Counted from the first letter of the stretch, positions 23,666 to 32,907 are shown. The stretch is 33,333 bases of DNA from JAAYBG01 sp964411675 (GCA_964411675.1 CAYPLR010000019.1:1-33333), one strand, 5' to 3'. The notes: generated from the letters alone by a model not told the origin. Program-made: numbers and translations.

Positions 23666-23667
23666 TT

Positions 23668-24153
23668 TTATAATCTCCTTTTAATAATATTAGTGATATA
23701 TTCAACCAAATCATGAGGAACATAACTACTTATGTCACCACCAAATAAAACAAGTTCTTTAATTGCTGATGAAGACAGAAATAAATTATCCGCTGAAGGA
23801 AAGAGAATAAAGGTATCTATCTTGTTATCAATGGAGCGATTAAATTGAAATAAAGTAATCTCATTTTGATAATCAATAAAATTACGCAAGCCTCTAATAA
23901 TAACAGATGCTTTTTTACTGCGAGCATAGTGCAAGACCAAAGAAGAACTCCCTTCAACAACAACATTAGGAATATCTTTGGTAGCAATTTTCATCATTTC
24001 GACTCTTTCATCATTTGTAAAACAATATTTTTTATTAGGATTGAAAGAGACTAAAATATAAACAGTATCAAACACTTGGCAAGCCCGCCGAACTATATCT
24101 AAATGCCCATTTGAAATTGGATCGAAAGAACCAGGATAGACTGCAATTCTCAT
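23668..24153 (-). CDS. coaD: Phosphopantetheine adenylyltransferase
   Basis: Fourth step of coenzyme A synthesis: 4'-phosphopantetheine + ATP gives dephospho-CoA. The 161-residue protein begins MRIAVYPGSFDPISNGHLDIV, with the adenylyltransferase SFDPxxNGH signature, and has the later IIRGLRNFIDYQNE loop and FLSSSAIKEL segment of the family. Start chosen at ATG 24153: AGAGGTG lies 7 nt upstream, while the TTG at 24156 adds one residue only. It is followed closely by the zinc-ribbon gene; rsmD, its usual neighbour in Firmicutes, is absent here. Confidence 0.95.
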   Translation of the reverse strand: MRIAVYPGSFDPISNGHLDIVRRACQVFDTVYILVSFNPNKKYCFTNDERVEMMKIATKDIPNVVVEGSSSLVLHYARSKKASVIIRGLRNFIDYQNEITLFQFNRSIDNKIDTFILFPSADNLFLSSSAIKELVLFGGDISSYVPHDLVEYITNIIKRRL

Positions 24154-24229
24154 CAAATATCACCTCTTAAGTATTATATACCTTTTATTATAAAAATACA
24201 ATTGCTTATGAAGGGATATTAAAAAAAAC

Positions 24230-24258
24230 TTTACTTTTTGGATGGTTTATTGTATGAT
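24230..24258 (+). promoter_or_regulatory. Predicted promoter of the ABC gene
   Basis: TTTACT (24230-24235), 17-nt spacer, TATGAT (24253-24258), about 40 nt before the start codon; weak -35. Confidence 0.4.
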
Positions 24259-24303
24259 AAGCATATAGTTTAAAAGTAAAAAATTAGCAAAAGGAGGATG
24301 ATT

Positions 24304-26046
24304 ATGAATACAAAAAGTTTAATTTTACAAGTTCTAACAAATAAAGTTAAAGTTGTAATCAGCCTCATTTTTTCAGCAATTTTCATTGTTTGTTGTGAAA
24401 TCTTTGCTGCTATTTTATTAAAACAGATTTTAGAAATCGTAATTATCGATGGCAATCAGAGTCAATTACCTGTTCGAATGACACTTTTTGTTATTGCGCT
24501 TATTGCAGCATTTGTGTTCAGTATGATTAAGAAGCGTCAGGTTTCTCAACTAAATAGTTTTATCTTTAGTAGACTAGCAAACGAAGCTTATACTGCGGTT
24601 TTAGAAGCAGAAATGTCAGAATTAACAAAAGAAAATGCTGAAACAGCAATTACGAACATTGTTGATAATTGTCGTACTGTGAGTGATAAATTTTTCAAGA
24701 ATAATTTAGTGAAGTTTTTTGATCGTATTCTATATTTGGTTGCTATTTTTATTGCCATGATGGCCATTAAACCAGTGTTGGGATTGATAGTTTATGCTTC
24801 GTTGGTACTTTTTTATATTTTAGTAAAAGCCATTGAAAAGCATATTGCGAAAATAGAACTTACTGGGCAGAAAAAAGTTGAAGAAGCGAGTGATTTTATT
24901 CGTGATTCTCTCGTAAATATTAAGGATATCAAATTACTGAATGGTATCAATTATGAAAAAGAAAGATTTGGTGAATGGACAAACGAATATGCGAAGAGTA
25001 AATTGAACTCTGACTTAATTGATGATGCAACTCGTATCAATTTACAAGACTTCTTTGTTGGAATTGTATTTTCAATTATTTTAGGTTTGGGCAGTTGGTT
25101 ATCCAGTGATGCAAGTTTTGGTATTACAGCGGGAACCATTGTCATATATGTTATCTTTATTCCTCTAGTATATACTACCTTCAAAGCATTGATGAATAAT
25201 CACATATCTTTAAATTATATTGAAGAAGCTCATTTAGAACTAGATTTATTATATAGCTTAAAAAGCGAAATCAAATCAGAACCGGTTAGTAGTCTGGAAG
25301 ATGTTCATAGCTTTAAATTTATCGATGTTGATTATGCTCTTGATAAAAAGAATATCTTAATTGATAAAGTTAATTTCGAGTTAAAAAGAGGAGAAAGACT
25401 GGGAATCTTATCAGAAGATGAGAATTCTAAAAGGCTTATCTTTGAAATGATTACGAAACTTACAAAGCCGACGCGAGGCTCAATCTTAATCAACAATTGT
25501 GATATTTTAAAGTTGAATACTCGTTATTTACGTGACTTAATCACCTCTGTTTATGCAGGAGCAACTATTTTTCATGGTTCTATTTTAGAAAACATTATTT
25601 ATCCTGAGAAATTCGATGAATACAAATACAATGACGCTCTAAATCGTAGTGGTTTAAAAGAAATCATAAGCGAATTACCGAATCGGGAACGAACAATGAT
25701 TGATGAAAAGACAACAGTGATTACCAAAGACACGATTCAAAGAATTATTTTTGCAAATGCCTTTTATAAGGATTCTAAGATTTATCTTTTGGATGATGCA
25801 ACAAAATTTTTCCAAATAAATACAGAAAATGAACTTATTAATGAAGTGTTCAAACTAAAAAATAAGATTATTATCATGATGACAGACAAAGTTTATAATT
25901 TGAGCTTGTGTGATAAAGTATTAATTTTAGAAAAGGGTAGAGTCGTTGAATATGGTAAATATTCAGAATTATTACAAGATAAAGAATCCAAATTCTATCA
26001 ATTAATTAAAAAAGCTACCTTATCAAAGAAAGAAAAAGTATCATAA
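24304..26046 (+). CDS. ABC exporter half-transporter with degenerate ATPase domain
   Basis: A 580-residue type IV (exporter-fold) protein: about six membrane helices (residues 10-310) fused to an ABC domain (about 325-560). The ATP-binding motifs are ruined. Walker A reads LGILSEDENSKRL (366-378), keeping only K376 of GxxGxGKS; the LSGGQ signature is ITKDT (473-477). Walker B is YLLDDAT with D498 in place of the catalytic Glu, and the H-loop His is D528. The rest of the domain fold is recognisable (LRDLITSVYAGATIFHGSILENI, VLILEKGRVVEYGKYSELL). It is probably a non-hydrolysing half or a signalling protein; no partner ABC gene is nearby. Start at ATG 24304 (AGGAGG 6 nt upstream); ATG 24298 touches the SD. 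Confidence 0.85.
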   Translation: MNTKSLILQVLTNKVKVVISLIFSAIFIVCCEIFAAILLKQILEIVIIDGNQSQLPVRMTLFVIALIAAFVFSMIKKRQVSQLNSFIFSRLANEAYTAVLEAEMSELTKENAETAITNIVDNCRTVSDKFFKNNLVKFFDRILYLVAIFIAMMAIKPVLGLIVYASLVLFYILVKAIEKHIAKIELTGQKKVEEASDFIRDSLVNIKDIKLLNGINYEKERFGEWTNEYAKSKLNSDLIDDATRINLQDFFVGIVFSIILGLGSWLSSDASFGITAGTIVIYVIFIPLVYTTFKALMNNHISLNYIEEAHLELDLLYSLKSEIKSEPVSSLEDVHSFKFIDVDYALDKKNILIDKVNFELKRGERLGILSEDENSKRLIFEMITKLTKPTRGSILINNCDILKLNTRYLRDLITSVYAGATIFHGSILENIIYPEKFDEYKYNDALNRSGLKEIISELPNRERTMIDEKTTVITKDTIQRIIFANAFYKDSKIYLLDDATKFFQINTENELINEVFKLKNKIIIMMTDKVYNLSLCDKVLILEKGRVVEYGKYSELLQDKESKFYQLIKKATLSKKEKVS

Positions 26047-26047
26047 A

Positions 26048-26073
26048 AGCACTAACTATATGATGTTAGTGCT
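26048..26073 (+). repeat. Left direct repeat (terminator hairpin) of element copy 2
   Basis: 26 nt, hairpin AGCACTAAC / GTTAGTGCT, matching 26262-26287 except one base in the loop. No T-run follows here. Confidence 0.88.
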
Positions 26074-26261
26074 CAGACTGATGACAAACTACCTTTTTTT
26101 AAAAACAATAAAAGGTGGTTTTTTATTTTCTCCATTTGATGCTTAAATATACACCAAATATGTTGATTAGTCCCCACAAAGGGCTTATATAGAAAAATGA
26201 TCCCCACTTAACAATCATATGGGAATAAAAAAATGTGAGCGTTGACTTTGTCAACGCTCTG
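26074..26261 (-). mobile_element. 188-bp MITE-like element, copy 2 (inverted)
   Basis: Inverted relative of 22677-22863, again between convergent genes (ABC and MATE). Ends CAGACTGATGACAAACT (26074-26090) and CAGAGCGTTGACAAAGT (reverse strand, 26245-26261) are identical to copy 1. On the plus strand the hairpin 26087-26097 / 26110-26120 is followed by TTTTTTATTTT, a terminator for the ABC gene. On the minus strand the 10-bp hairpin plus T-run terminates the MATE gene. GTGGGG recurs on the minus strand at 26172-26177 and 26202-26207; the rest of the core has diverged from copy 1. One stem pair is a T.G wobble in this copy. Confidence 0.82.
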
Positions 26262-26294
26262 AGCACTAACTATGTGATGTTAGTGCTTTTTTTA
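26262..26294 (+). terminator. Right direct repeat of copy 2 = original ABC-gene terminator
   Basis: Hairpin AGCACTAAC / GTTAGTGCT (26262-26287) followed by TTTTTTT; only this copy retains the T-run. Confidence 0.85.
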
Positions 26295-27686
26295 TTAGAT
26301 TTTTATGCGAATCCATTTTAAATTAGTAAAGCGAGCATTATTTAATAGAAAGCGAATAATTTGGTCGATAAACATTCCTATCCATGACCCGATTAAACCA
26401 AAGCCTAACAAATAACAAATGGTATAGGAAAGAACAGGACGAATTACCATTACGCTGATTAATGAACTACGAGCGGTATATCTCGTATCACCAGCACCAC
26501 GCAAGATACCTGTTGTTACCCATTGTAAACTTTGGGGGAAAATGATAAAGGCAGCAAAAAGCATCATATCGCTTGCTGATTGAATGGTCGTAAATTCTTT
26601 TGAAAATAGGGATGCCATCCAAGTCCTAGTAATCATGACAAAAGTGAACATGAATAAACCGATAAAAAAGCTTAAGATTTGTGTCATTCGCCCATAAGCA
26701 AAAGCGAGTTCTTCCCGTTTTTCCCCTAAACTTTTGCCGACAAGGCTAGAAGCACCAATAGCAAAACCATCGGTTATATTAAAACTTAAACTGATAATAC
26801 TTTGTATGATTGCATTAACTGCAACTGCTTCCGTACCTAGACTATTTACAATTTTAGCGCTGATAAAAAATCCTACCCGCATTCCTAGTTGCTCTACGAA
26901 AGCGCTAGAGCTGATTCTAAAAATTTGCCCACAGCTCTCTTTATCTAAGCGCCAATTATCTGTTAGCTTAACAGACAAAAATTGATTGCGGCGATTGTAG
27001 ATGGCGAATATAGAAATAACAAAGGCTACCAAGTTACCAATGATGGTGGCAATTGCTGCTCCTTTGATTCCAAGAGCAGGAAAGCCAAGGTTACCATTAA
27101 TCAAACAATAATTAAGAAATACATTGATGATATTGGCGGTTAAGTTTGTTGCTAAGGTAGTTTTGGTGTTGCCACAAGCTCGTAGAGCAGAAGTGATGAT
27201 AAGACGAATATAGTTTAAGATAAGAATCGAAGAAACGATGCGGAAGTATAGGACACTATTATCAATGGTATCATCCTTAGCCCCAGCAAGAAGTAAAAAT
27301 GGTCTTGCTAAAAAGAAGGCAAGGATTGTCATTACAATCGCGATCATCACCCCAATCATCAGCGATTGACGGAGATAATTATTGGCACCTTCTTGATCCT
27401 GCTGGCCGCGTTTGCGGGCGATAATTGCAATAACTCCAGCATTTAAACCAATACCAGCAGACAGGGTGATAAACAATGGCTGTTGAGTCAAGGCAACTGA
27501 AGCAATGGCAGCATCACCTAATTTACCAACCATCATTGTATCAAACATACCAATCAAGCCGATTAAGAATACTTCTAAAGCAGCAGGAACCGATATTTTT
27601 AAAATATTATTTAATATTTTCGATGGCTGTGGTAATTGCCAATTGGGTTTATAGTTTTTTATTTTCTGAGACAGTAGTATATTCAT
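26295..27686 (-). CDS. MATE family multidrug/sodium antiporter
   Basis: A 463-residue, 12-helix transporter exporting drugs or metabolites against a Na+ or H+ gradient. Typical N-terminal text is ISVPAALEVFLIGLIGMFDTMMVGKLGDAAIASVALTQQPLFI. The second half begins near residue 240 with FRISSSAFVEQLGMRVGFFISAKIVNSLG and repeats the pattern, ending in GILRGAGDTRYTARSSLISVMVIRP. No specific substrate can be read. SD GAGGT precedes the ATG at 27686. The gene ends 8 nt before the duplicated terminator of element copy 2, so its transcript now runs into the element's hairpin. Confidence 0.92.
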   Translation of the reverse strand: MNILLSQKIKNYKPNWQLPQPSKILNNILKISVPAALEVFLIGLIGMFDTMMVGKLGDAAIASVALTQQPLFITLSAGIGLNAGVIAIIARKRGQQDQEGANNYLRQSLMIGVMIAIVMTILAFFLARPFLLLAGAKDDTIDNSVLYFRIVSSILILNYIRLIITSALRACGNTKTTLATNLTANIINVFLNYCLINGNLGFPALGIKGAAIATIIGNLVAFVISIFAIYNRRNQFLSVKLTDNWRLDKESCGQIFRISSSAFVEQLGMRVGFFISAKIVNSLGTEAVAVNAIIQSIISLSFNITDGFAIGASSLVGKSLGEKREELAFAYGRMTQILSFFIGLFMFTFVMITRTWMASLFSKEFTTIQSASDMMLFAAFIIFPQSLQWVTTGILRGAGDTRYTARSSLISVMVIRPVLSYTICYLLGFGLIGSWIGMFIDQIIRFLLNNARFTNLKWIRIKI

Positions 27687-27765
27687 AATAACCTCAAATT
27701 ATACAGCATACATTATACATTACATTTCATAAAAATGCTAAGAAAAACGTTTTTATTAAAAATGA

Positions 27766-27794
27766 TTAACAAATCGATTTATTTGTGGTATAAT
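27766..27794 (+). promoter_or_regulatory. Predicted gltX promoter
   Basis: TTAACA (27766-27771), 17-nt spacer ending TGTGG, TATAAT (27789-27794), 39 nt before the gltX start. Confidence 0.65.
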
Positions 27795-27833
27795 ATAAAA
27801 AGGAAAAAATTATTAATCTATGAGGAAATAAAT

Positions 27834-29273
27834 ATGGATAAAGTAAGAACTAGATTTGCCCCAAGTCCAACTGGATTCATGCATGTTGGCAACCTTCGCT
27901 CTGCATTGTATGCTTTTTTATTTGCACGACAAAACAAGGGTTCTTTTATTTTACGAATTGAAGACACCGATATGGAACGTTATGTAGAAGGTGCTGTAGA
28001 AGTCATTTATAGTACCCTAAAACAATCGGGTATTACGTTTGATGAAGGACCAAATGAAGGTGGTGCTTATGGACCATATGTACAAAGTGAGCGTCAAGAC
28101 GTATATTTAAAATATGCAATAGAACTAGTAGCAAAGAAAGCGGCTTATTATTGCTTCTGTGATAAAGAGCGCTTGGATAGTTTAGCAGATGCAACAGGGA
28201 TTAAACGTTATGATAAGCATTGTTTGTCTCTATCTGAACAAGAAGTAGCAGAGCGTTTAGCTCGTAAAGACAAATATGTTATTAGACAAAATATGCCTAC
28301 AACCGGATTTAGCGAATATGATGACATGGTTTTCGGCCATATTAGTGTGCCTAATGAAGAATTAGAAGACCAAGTGTTAATTAAATCCGATGGTATGCCA
28401 ACATATAATTTTGCCAATGTTGTGGATGACCATCTAATGGCAATCACTCACGTCATTCGTGGCAATGAATATCTGAGTAGTACACCCAAATATAATTTGT
28501 TATATCAAGCTTTTGGTTGGGAACTTCCCAAGTATATGCACTTAACTCCAATCATGAAAGATGAAACAAGGAAACTATCAAAACGTCATGGTGATGCTAA
28601 TTTTGATGATTTTATCAGTAAGGGTTATTTACCAGAAGCAATTGTAAACTATATCGCTCTTTTAGGATGGAGCCCAAAAGGAACACAAGAAAAGTTCACG
28701 ATGGCAGAATTAATTGAGCACTTTGATGTTAAGGGATTATCGAAATCTTCAAGCATCTTTGATGAAGCAAAAATGAAATGGTTAAATGGTGAGTATATTA
28801 AAGAATTACCATTCTCTAAATTTATGGAAATCGCAACTCCTTTCTTTGATCAATCAGCAATTAAGGGAATTTATGATTATGAAAAATTTGGTAGGCTGTT
28901 ACAATCGCGAATTGAAATATTTAGTGAAATACCGGAAAAAGTAGAATTCATTGTTCATTTTAAAAAGATTGATCAGGAGCTTTATTATAATAAAAAACTA
29001 AAAATTGATAGTGAAGTAGCAAAAATTGTTCTTGAAAAGATCAACCCTTTGCTAACTAACATGAAGATATGGAATGAAGACAACCTTCATCAAATCATTG
29101 TCCAAACTGCAGAAGAGTTGGCAATGAAATCGGGAGTGGTTTATACGGTGTTACGAATTGCTCTAACTGCAACCAATGTTACCCCTGGTGGTTCCGTGGA
29201 AATGGCTGATATTCTTGGTCAAATTGAATCAATCAGACGATTACAATTAAGTCTAGCATGGCTAACTGAATAA
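27834..29273 (+). CDS. gltX: Glutamyl-tRNA synthetase
   Basis: Charges tRNA(Glu) with glutamate; in many Firmicutes it also mischarges tRNA(Gln) for the GatCAB route. The 479-residue enzyme starts MDKVRTRFAPSPTGFMHVGNLRSALYA (HIGH-type motif HVGN), then RIEDTDMERYVEGA, and has the KMSKS-type motif KLSKRHGDANF. A CFC..DKHC stretch near 110-130 may be a remnant zinc site. The open frame extends upstream to 27735 but GAGGAAA lies just before ATG 27834 and the promoter overlaps the extension, so 27834 is the start. The nucleotidyltransferase gene follows after 13 nt. Confidence 0.96.
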   Translation: MDKVRTRFAPSPTGFMHVGNLRSALYAFLFARQNKGSFILRIEDTDMERYVEGAVEVIYSTLKQSGITFDEGPNEGGAYGPYVQSERQDVYLKYAIELVAKKAAYYCFCDKERLDSLADATGIKRYDKHCLSLSEQEVAERLARKDKYVIRQNMPTTGFSEYDDMVFGHISVPNEELEDQVLIKSDGMPTYNFANVVDDHLMAITHVIRGNEYLSSTPKYNLLYQAFGWELPKYMHLTPIMKDETRKLSKRHGDANFDDFISKGYLPEAIVNYIALLGWSPKGTQEKFTMAELIEHFDVKGLSKSSSIFDEAKMKWLNGEYIKELPFSKFMEIATPFFDQSAIKGIYDYEKFGRLLQSRIEIFSEIPEKVEFIVHFKKIDQELYYNKKLKIDSEVAKIVLEKINPLLTNMKIWNEDNLHQIIVQTAEELAMKSGVVYTVLRIALTATNVTPGGSVEMADILGQIESIRRLQLSLAWLTE

Positions 29274-29286
29274 AAGGTGGATAGAA

Positions 29287-30153
29287 ATGCGTGATGCCAA
29301 TGATATTTTAGAAATGATAATCAAAATCGCTGTCGATGATGAAAATATATTGGCAGTTTGCTTGAATGGTTCACGCGCGGATAAAAATGCTTTTTGTGAC
29401 CAGTATTCTGATTTTGATATTATTTATGTTGTTAGAGAAATACGCAATTATACTACTAACCAACAATGGTTTCGCCAGTTTGGAGAGGTTTTAATATCAC
29501 AAACCCCTGATGTTTTCACTGGTTACGATTTTACTGGGAATGAAAAGTTTACCAAACTAATGCAATTTATAGATGGTTCTAGAATTGATTTGACTTTGGT
29601 TGATGTTACGAATATGAAACATATCACTCAAAGCATAGAACCACAACTTGTTTTGCTCAACAAAGATAACCTTCTCGAATTAAAAAATATCTTTACTTGT
29701 GATGACTATCTAGCAGGTCTTCCTAACCAAAACGAATTTTTCGAATGTGTGAATGAATTTTGGTGGGTTGTTCCTTATGTTGCAAAAGGCTTATGCCGAC
29801 AAGAGATTACTTATGTGAAAAGCCACTTTGAAGGCATTCTTCAGGAAATGTTATGGAAGATGCTGGCATGGAAATTGAGTTTGCTATATCATAAAAAAAT
29901 TGCATTTGGCAAGAATTATCGCTATATAAAGCGTTATATGAATAGTCAAGAATATGAGACGTTTATCAATACTTTTGCCAATGGCGAAGTCAATGATGTT
30001 TGGGAAAAGCTATTCAATATCTGCGATTTCTTTGATGAACAAGCACAACTAGTAGCGGTTAGTCTTTTACTCGATTATGATAAAAGGATAGCTGGAAAAA
30101 TGAAAGCCTATATAACAAAGATAAAAAATTATGGAACTAATTATTTAAAATAG
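29287..30153 (+). CDS. Aminoglycoside 6-adenylyltransferase-like nucleotidyltransferase
   Basis: A 288-residue protein of the ANT(6)/AadE family, which adenylylates streptomycin at O-6. It aligns by eye along the full length of AadE: LNGSRADKN (GSR 28-30), the catalytic pair D42-x-D44 in SDFDIIYVV, D101 in RIDLTLVD, and the C-terminal NEFWWVVPYVAKGLCRQEI and GKNYRYIKRYM segments. All three carboxylates are present. It lies in a housekeeping cluster (gltX, tldD) with no mobile-element signs, so it may be an intrinsic nucleotidyltransferase; resistance is not shown. SD AGGTGG precedes the ATG. Confidence 0.85.
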   Translation: MRDANDILEMIIKIAVDDENILAVCLNGSRADKNAFCDQYSDFDIIYVVREIRNYTTNQQWFRQFGEVLISQTPDVFTGYDFTGNEKFTKLMQFIDGSRIDLTLVDVTNMKHITQSIEPQLVLLNKDNLLELKNIFTCDDYLAGLPNQNEFFECVNEFWWVVPYVAKGLCRQEITYVKSHFEGILQEMLWKMLAWKLSLLYHKKIAFGKNYRYIKRYMNSQEYETFINTFANGEVNDVWEKLFNICDFFDEQAQLVAVSLLLDYDKRIAGKMKAYITKIKNYGTNYLK

Positions 30154-30173
30154 ATAAAGAAGGATGTGGATTT

Positions 30174-31562
30174 ATGATATCGAAAGAAGTATGTCAGAAA
30201 ATATTAGAATTGTGTTTAACTACAGGTGGCGATTTCGCCGAAATGTTCATTGAAGATACCATTACCAACAACTTGGAATTGACAATGGGAAAAATGACAA
30301 AGGCCAATACCAATCATCTTCATGGAGTTGCAATTAGAATTTTAAAAGGATTTCAAGAAGTAAATGGGTATACCAATGACTTTTCTTATGAAAGTTTAGA
30401 GAAATTAGCGTTGCACTTAAGAAGTAGCATCGAAGGTGAAAATCTTAACATTACATTTACTTTACAAGAAGAAAAAACGCCTGTCATTACTAAGCCACAA
30501 CGCTACCCATCTTCATTATCTAATCAGGATAAAGTATCTTATATGATGAAGACATATGAAGCAGCGAAAGCCTATTCTCCTGAGGTGAGTCAAATTTTGT
30601 GTAATTTAGTTGATGAAGAACAAACGATTCTAGTTGCCAATACCTTAGGAAAAATGGTCAAAGATTTTCGTAGCCACATTCGTCTAGGAGCAACTGTTGT
30701 TGCTGGTAGTGGAACGAATATGCAAAGCGCATCGGATTCGATTGGTGGAAACCAAGGCTATGAAGTGCTAGATGTAGCCAATCTCAAAGAATTTGGTGAG
30801 AATATTACATCTTCAGCGGTTACTATGGTTCACGCTGATGAAATGGTCGGTGGTAAAATGACTGTAGTGGTTCACAATGCTTTTGGTGGTGTTTTATTAC
30901 ATGAAGCATGTGTACATGCTTTGGAAGCAACAACTGTTGCAAAGGGCTCATCGGTATTTTGTGGTAAATTAGGAAAAAAGGTTGCCAGTGATATCGTAAC
31001 TGCAATTGATGATGGAACAAGATTCAATCAATGGGGATCACTAAACATTGATGATGAAGGCCATCCTACACAAAAAAATATTTTAATTGAAAATGGTATT
31101 TTAAAGAGTTATTTAGTTGACTATCGTAATTCACGCGTGATGAATCACCCCGTAACTGGAAGTGGTCGTCGCCAATCTTATAAATTGTCACCAACATCAC
31201 GAATGACAAACACCTTTTTTGCTCCTGGGAAAGATAAATTTGAAGATATCATTGCCAAGACAGAATATGGATTATTTGCGAAGAAAATGGGTGGTGGAAG
31301 TGTAAATCCATCCACAGGTGAATTTAATTTTTCTGTTAGCGAAGGATATTTAATCGAAAATGGTAAAATTACAAAACCTGTACGAGGAGCTGCCTTAGTA
31401 GGCAGTGGTGCTGAAGTTTTAATGAACATTGATATGATTGCTGATAATTTATCATTCGGTCATGGAATGTGTGGATCTGCAAGTGGTTCCATTCCAACAG
31501 ATGTTGGACAACCAACAATTAGAGTACAAAATGTAACAGTTGGTGGAAGGGGGTCTAAATAA
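30174..31562 (+). CDS. tldD: TldD metalloprotease subunit
   Basis: TldD and TldE form a heterodimeric zinc protease that trims unfolded peptides (microcin B17 leader, CcdA in E. coli). This 462-residue subunit holds the metal site: H243-E-A-C-V-H248 (the HExxxH zinc motif, LLHEACVHALEA; usually HEACGH, here Val for Gly) and C433 in GMCGSASGSIPTDVGQPT. N-terminal text GGDFAEMFIEDTITNNLEL and the GGxSVNPSTGEFNFSVSEGYLIENG block are standard. SD AAGGATG. The stop TAA overlaps the tldE ATG. Confidence 0.93.
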   Translation: MISKEVCQKILELCLTTGGDFAEMFIEDTITNNLELTMGKMTKANTNHLHGVAIRILKGFQEVNGYTNDFSYESLEKLALHLRSSIEGENLNITFTLQEEKTPVITKPQRYPSSLSNQDKVSYMMKTYEAAKAYSPEVSQILCNLVDEEQTILVANTLGKMVKDFRSHIRLGATVVAGSGTNMQSASDSIGGNQGYEVLDVANLKEFGENITSSAVTMVHADEMVGGKMTVVVHNAFGGVLLHEACVHALEATTVAKGSSVFCGKLGKKVASDIVTAIDDGTRFNQWGSLNIDDEGHPTQKNILIENGILKSYLVDYRNSRVMNHPVTGSGRRQSYKLSPTSRMTNTFFAPGKDKFEDIIAKTEYGLFAKKMGGGSVNPSTGEFNFSVSEGYLIENGKITKPVRGAALVGSGAEVLMNIDMIADNLSFGHGMCGSASGSIPTDVGQPTIRVQNVTVGGRGSK

Positions 31563-32890
31563 TGGATTTTAAAAAATTGATTCAAAAGGCAATTGCAAAA
31601 GGCTTAAGTGCTGTTGAAATTTGTAACACCATCAGTGAAGAAACAATAATTTCTTTGTTTAAAGGTGAAGTAGATAAAGCAGAAATTAAGAATAATAGTG
31701 TTTACAGTGTTAGAGGAATCTATCATGGTAAAATGGCATATGTTACCTTCGAAAATGAAGAAGAAGATAGTGATTATGTCATTCAAAAATTAATTGAAAA
31801 TGCACAAGCATTAACTACGGATGAAGAATTTGAAATCTTTGCTGGTAGTAAAGAATATCCTGAATGGGAAAAAGCCGATGGTGGTTTTACGAAAGCATCC
31901 ATGGCTGATAAAATTAAGTTAATTAAAGATGTTGAATATATTGCGAGCAATATGGATAAAAGAATTGTTTTCTTACCATATTGTCGTTATAACGAAGAGA
32001 AAGTTAGTCGCAGAATTATCAATTCTTATGGATTGGATATTGCCAAAGATTACCATTACGGTGTATTAATTTTACAGGTAATCGCTAAAGAAGAGCAAGA
32101 TACGCAATCAGCATTTGAAATTGATGTTTCTTTGAATTATGCCACCTTAGATCCACAAAAGGTTGCTAAAAAAGCCGTAGAAAAGGCTCTTTCAAAGCTA
32201 AACGCCTCTCCAGTGGAGTCTAAGACTTATCCAATCATTATTGAAAATGAAACTATGTGTGATTTATTACAAGGTTTTTCTTCAATGTTTTCTGGTGAAG
32301 CAGCAATTAAAAAGTTGACTTCTTTAATTGGTAAAGAGGGAGAAAAAATAATGGATGATTCTATCTCTATTATTGATGACCCGTTCTTAAAAGATGCAAT
32401 TAATCGCCAACCTTTCGATGATGAAGGTGTGGTTTGTTACAAGAAAAAGGTCGTTGAAAATGGTGTTTTTAAAACGATGTTACATAATTTAAAAACAGCC
32501 AAATATTTTAAAACAACATCAACAGGAAATGGTTTTAAAGCAGGAACTGCTGGAGCAATTTCGGTTGCTGGTGTCAATTTATATATTGCACCAGGTAATG
32601 TAAGCAAAGAAGCGATGATCGCTAATACCGAAGAAGGATTATTAATTACTGATATGGCAGGTTTGCATGCAGGATTAAATCCAATTAGCGGTGATTTTAG
32701 TGCGCAATCGTCAGGATATTTAATTAAGGATGGAAAGATAGTTCGACCAATTAATTTGATTGTTGTATCTGGTAATTTCCTTAAAATGATGAGTCAAATA
32801 GAAGCATTAGGTAGCGATTTATATGTATCATATCAAGGCGTTGGTGCCCCTTCGATGAAATTTAAAGGTCTACCTGTTTCTGGTAAATAA
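31562..32890 (+). CDS. pmbA: TldE (PmbA) protease subunit
   Basis: Partner of TldD, without a metal site of its own, which helps shape the substrate channel. The 442-residue protein shows the family segments SAVEICNTISEETIISLFKGEVDKAEI, VYSVRGIYHGKMAYV, and the C-terminal TEEGLLITDMAGLHAGLNPISGDFSAQSSGYLIKDGKIVRPINLIVVSGNF. Coupled to tldD by a one-base stop/start overlap (TAATG), and ends in an intrinsic terminator at 32908. Confidence 0.93.
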   Translation: MDFKKLIQKAIAKGLSAVEICNTISEETIISLFKGEVDKAEIKNNSVYSVRGIYHGKMAYVTFENEEEDSDYVIQKLIENAQALTTDEEFEIFAGSKEYPEWEKADGGFTKASMADKIKLIKDVEYIASNMDKRIVFLPYCRYNEEKVSRRIINSYGLDIAKDYHYGVLILQVIAKEEQDTQSAFEIDVSLNYATLDPQKVAKKAVEKALSKLNASPVESKTYPIIIENETMCDLLQGFSSMFSGEAAIKKLTSLIGKEGEKIMDDSISIIDDPFLKDAINRQPFDDEGVVCYKKKVVENGVFKTMLHNLKTAKYFKTTSTGNGFKAGTAGAISVAGVNLYIAPGNVSKEAMIANTEEGLLITDMAGLHAGLNPISGDFSAQSSGYLIKDGKIVRPINLIVVSGNFLKMMSQIEALGSDLYVSYQGVGAPSMKFKGLPVSGK

Positions 32891-32907
32891 TAAGTGGTAA
32901 AGAAAAG

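Noticed and set aside
27735..27833. N-terminal extension of GltX
   Set aside because: The extension overlaps the predicted promoter; a good SD and the conserved N-terminus place the start at 27834.
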